IMG/VR virus record: IMGVR_UViG_3300017708_000562
Span: 1-24,967 of that record
Source: a virus
Strand: one strand, 5' to 3'
Length of the DNA stretch: 24,967 nucleotides
The notes under the pieces: model-generated
What the model saw: the letters and a program-made list of their open reading frames with translations, nothing else
The model's database searches: none
Told to the model about the DNA's origin: nothing
Part shown: piece by piece, positions 22,124 through 24,967 of the stretch
Numbering within the stretch: the first letter of the stretch is position 1
Layout: the number at the start of each line of letters is the position of its first letter
Made by a program: the position numbers and the translations under genes

Positions 22124-24967
22124 TGGCGACTTACCTAGAAGAAATTGAAGAAAAAGATTTCATGGATCTCCTTGGCAATGAAGAATTTGAAGCAGACTTA
22201 AAGTCTTTCTTTCAGGGTGGACGATACACATACTCTGATAAAAAAATAGAAGACACTGAACAGTTAGCAAATGACTTTGTTCAACACATGCGTTGGCAAG
22301 ACATGAATGAGAGCACTGCAATCTTTGACTTGAACTACGTTAAGAGAGGTGTTGGTTATGATGCAGACAACACTACTGAAGAGGGTCTTATTGCTTTTGG
22401 AAAGCTCATGAATGCTTATGATAAGTCAGATGGTGGAGGTACTGGTCCTCTTGAAGGAGCCTGGGATTATTTTTCTGCCCTTGCTGCTGCTCCTTCTACT
22501 GCTGCCACTGTAGCAACGTTTGGGTTTGGTGTTGGATCAAAGATCCTAGCAAGGGCTGCGTCTAAAGCAACACAGATGAGTATTAGAAAGTACGCTCAGA
22601 AAATGTTGGAGTCAGGAATTGCAAAGCAAACAATTAAAGATGGTGTTAAGAAACAAAGTGTGAAGGGTGCTGCTCTAAAAGCAGGAGGTGTTTCTTTTGT
22701 ACAAGAGGGTACTCTTGGTGGCGTTGGTTCTTATGGTAGGGGTGAAACAAAAGAAGAAGTTATAGAAGGTTATGAGTATGGGGTAGGTGACCTTGCTTTA
22801 GATGCAACAATAGATGGAACCATTGGGACTGTTCTTGGTAGCTTTGGGGGAGCATGGACTCAGAGTACAAAAAATAAAGCTATGGATATGATCGTTGATC
22901 AGGCTGAGAAAGCAAACATTAAATCTGAAGAAGTTGCAAAGGTAGCTCTAGAAAGAATTAAACAAGCACAGAAGTCTGGTACAAATACCATTGAGATAAA
23001 TGAAACGATGACCTCTATGGCAGATCTTGCTGCTGTTCTCAGGGCAAAAAATCAGAATGTAAAATTAGATAAGTTACCAGAAGATCAAGTAGCTCTTGGA
23101 AGAGAAATCTTTGATAGAATGTTGAATGCTACAGACAATACTGAGATTGCACCTGGACTCGACATGAATGCCATACGAGGTATTGCAGCAGCAAGTATTG
23201 AGATGAGAGAAATCTTAAAAGTAAAACCTGGTCAAAGAATAACAGAGGCTGTTTCAGATGGTCTTGCGAATGGAACAATCTCAAATAAACAAATATCTGA
23301 AATAAGAAAAAGGTATAACCTAACTGCACAGGAGTTATCCTATACGTGGATGGCAGAGCTATCTAGGGCAGGTTCTATTCTTGCTGAAGGATCAAAGATT
23401 AAGAGAGCAATTGTACAGGACATTGATATTCTTTCTAGTAATGGTGCTTCAGTATTTACTGGCAATCAAATACTTGACACAATTAACGAGGCTAAAGGAA
23501 AAGGTTTTGTAAGAAAAGGCTATGAGGGTCTACAAAATCTTGATGGTATGCGTATTGCATTTATGACTTCTCAGCTTGGTACAACTGTTGCCAACGTAGC
23601 TACAGGTGTAGGCAATACTTTCATTGATATGTCAGATGCTTTCTGGAAAGATGTAATGAATGTTACTCTTGGTTCACGAGGAGCAGATGGTCAGGTTAAA
23701 AGAAGATGGACAGGAAACACTCTGTCTATTCTCAAAGGATTTACAGTAAACAAAAAAGAGTCTGAAGTTCTTTCTGCTATGTTAATGGAGGATGCACCTG
23801 CTGAGTTTACACAATTATTTTATGAGTCACAGAGAATAGGTGATCTTGTTGATTCTAACAGTCTTATGTCAAGGGCAGGTAGATTCTTTAACACCCTGAA
23901 CATGGCAACAGACTCAGTGTTTAAACAGGGTTCATTCTATGGCGCTGTTGATCGAAGACTACGAGAACTAAATAACCCTGCTCTTGGTAGAAACTTTAAG
24001 GAATATTTAGAGATACATACAGACTTAGAGGCACTAAGATCCTCTGGCATTTTGTCTGAGGCTACAGACTACGCAAAACGATTTACTTTTCAGAGAGACT
24101 TTAAGGGTGACAACTCTCTTTTTGGTCAGGGTGCACAGGCTATTCAGAGATTTCATAAGCAAGCTCCTTTTATAGTATCTTCAGGTTTGGATATGCCATT
24201 TCCTAGGTACTTAGCAAACCACTTAGAATACATCAATGACTACACACCAATTGGTATTGTTACTGGTGGTATGGATCAGCTAGAAAAACTCCTCTACAAA
24301 ACTGATAGTAAAAGTAAAAGTCTTGTTGGTGACATGTATAAGACTGGCAGGGATAGAACTGCACGTCAGATGACTGGTACTATGCTTACGATGGGTGGTG
24401 TCTGGGCTGCTGTAGAAAAGGGTGGTGAAATAGATTACTCAAGGTTTGACATCACTGGGACAGGAGATGAAACAAACGTAGGACGTGTGGCAGGACCATG
24501 GGCTGCTAACCTTTTGATTGGTGACTGGCTATACAGGTCTGGTGTTGTTGGTGATGCAATGGTTGCTGCAGGATATGACTTACCTGAAGGTATGCCTACC
24601 ACAGAGAATCCTATGCAGTGGGGATCAAAAGGAACAAAGAATGTAGCAGATGTTCTTGGTGGAATGACTGATCTCAATTTTGATCTAGACCTTTTACGTG
24701 TAATGGGGCAATCTATTTTAGATGGTAACTGGACTGAAGAAGCCCAGAAAAAAGCAGGAAATATATTTGCTACCTTTACCTATCCTGGAACTATTGCCAG
24801 GGATGTAGCAGGTCAGCTAAACCCTGATGTTGCAGGTAGTCCTTTTACTAGGGACGTAAGGGGTGGTAGGCAAGACAGTGAAGAAGTTTCTCTATTTGGT
24901 GAAAGAAACTTTCTTCTGGATATTGTCTCTAGTCAGACAACCATCATGCAAGCCACTAGGTTTTTGA
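22123..24967 (+). CDS. Large internal virion / DNA ejection protein, N-terminal 948 residues (3' end outside window)
   Basis: The frame opens with the ATG of a TAATG overlap and stays open to the last base, giving 948 codons plus one base. The final TGA in the window is out of frame, so the gene continues. The protein begins MATYLEEIEEKDFMDLLGNE. It has a hydrophobic Ala/Gly-rich stretch at about residues 115-142 (YFSALAAAPSTAATVATFGF) that could insert into a membrane. A long helical region follows, then a segment around residues 480-640 (LQNLDGMRIAFMTSQLGTTV, later FKQGSFYGAVDRRLREL). The size, low cysteine content (none seen) and place after a transglycosylase fit the ejected internal proteins of short-tailed phages, analogous in role to T7 gp15/gp16. 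No enzymatic motif was recognised. Homology to a named family is not established here. Confidence 0.6.
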   Translation, partial: MATYLEEIEEKDFMDLLGNEEFEADLKSFFQGGRYTYSDKKIEDTEQLANDFVQHMRWQDMNESTAIFDLNYVKRGVGYDADNTTEEGLIAFGKLMNAYDKSDGGGTGPLEGAWDYFSALAAAPSTAATVATFGFGVGSKILARAASKATQMSIRKYAQKMLESGIAKQTIKDGVKKQSVKGAALKAGGVSFVQEGTLGGVGSYGRGETKEEVIEGYEYGVGDLALDATIDGTIGTVLGSFGGAWTQSTKNKAMDMIVDQAEKANIKSEEVAKVALERIKQAQKSGTNTIEINETMTSMADLAAVLRAKNQNVKLDKLPEDQVALGREIFDRMLNATDNTEIAPGLDMNAIRGIAAASIEMREILKVKPGQRITEAVSDGLANGTISNKQISEIRKRYNLTAQELSYTWMAELSRAGSILAEGSKIKRAIVQDIDILSSNGASVFTGNQILDTINEAKGKGFVRKGYEGLQNLDGMRIAFMTSQLGTTVANVATGVGNTFIDMSDAFWKDVMNVTLGSRGADGQVKRRWTGNTLSILKGFTVNKKESEVLSAMLMEDAPAEFTQLFYESQRIGDLVDSNSLMSRAGRFFNTLNMATDSVFKQGSFYGAVDRRLRELNNPALGRNFKEYLEIHTDLEALRSSGILSEATDYAKRFTFQRDFKGDNSLFGQGAQAIQRFHKQAPFIVSSGLDMPFPRYLANHLEYINDYTPIGIVTGGMDQLEKLLYKTDSKSKSLVGDMYKTGRDRTARQMTGTMLTMGGVWAAVEKGGEIDYSRFDITGTGDETNVGRVAGPWAANLLIGDWLYRSGVVGDAMVAAGYDLPEGMPTTENPMQWGSKGTKNVADVLGGMTDLNFDLDLLRVMGQSILDGNWTEEAQKKAGNIFATFTYPGTIARDVAGQLNPDVAGSPFTRDVRGGRQDSEEVSLFGERNFLLDIVSSQTTIMQATRFL

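Noticed and set aside
1-24967. tRNA genes, CRISPR arrays, insertion sequences, integrase and attachment sites
   Set aside because: No cloverleaf-like intergenic segment, spaced repeats, transposase or recombinase frames were found. Intergenic gaps are all under about 75 bases.

Overview
The window is part of the genome of a tailed phage with a short, podovirus-like tail. All genes but one lie on the + strand. They are packed end to end with frequent start/stop overlaps and follow a virion-gene order: end of the major capsid protein, a small head protein, an adaptor-like protein, a beta-rich tail nozzle-like protein, tail fibres, then large internal/ejection-type proteins and a lytic transglycosylase. 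The DNA is AT-rich. The capsid, fibre and internal protein sequences look like those of uncultured marine phages, but the host cannot be named from this window.

Layout. Positions 2-3247 hold the head and tail-tube genes. Positions 3248-10817 hold the adhesion genes: a 1322-residue repeat-rich fibre ending in a self-cleaving S74 chaperone domain, a 71-residue fibre-associated protein, and a 1120-residue protein with about 114 cysteines (roughly 10 %). A non-virion cassette at 10888-16402 follows. It encodes a GT9-like (ADP-heptose-type) glycosyltransferase, a NodU/TobZ-type O-carbamoyltransferase, a GmhB-like phosphatase (the only minus-strand gene), separate HldE-type nucleotidyltransferase and kinase proteins, a cupin, and an HldD-like epimerase. 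Virion genes resume at 16414: a large Ala/Asn/Gln-rich protein, the transglycosylase, two small unknowns, and a large ejection-type protein that runs off the right edge.

How the parts may work together. Four cassette enzymes match four consecutive steps from heptose 7-phosphate to ADP-L-glycero-D-manno-heptose. A heptosyltransferase-like and a carbamoyltransferase gene sit beside them. The inference is that the phage makes and transfers a heptose, possibly carbamoylated. The cassette lies directly downstream of two cysteine-enriched fibre genes and inside the virion module, so decoration of the fibres is the most attractive hypothesis. Modification of host surface polysaccharide is the main alternative. 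The cysteine enrichment is confined to the fibres: the internal virion proteins downstream have no cysteine by hand reading. In the S74 chaperone domain, cysteines occupy positions that are normally Arg, Leu or Glu. No tRNA, CRISPR array, integrase, transposase, attachment site or replication origin was recognised.
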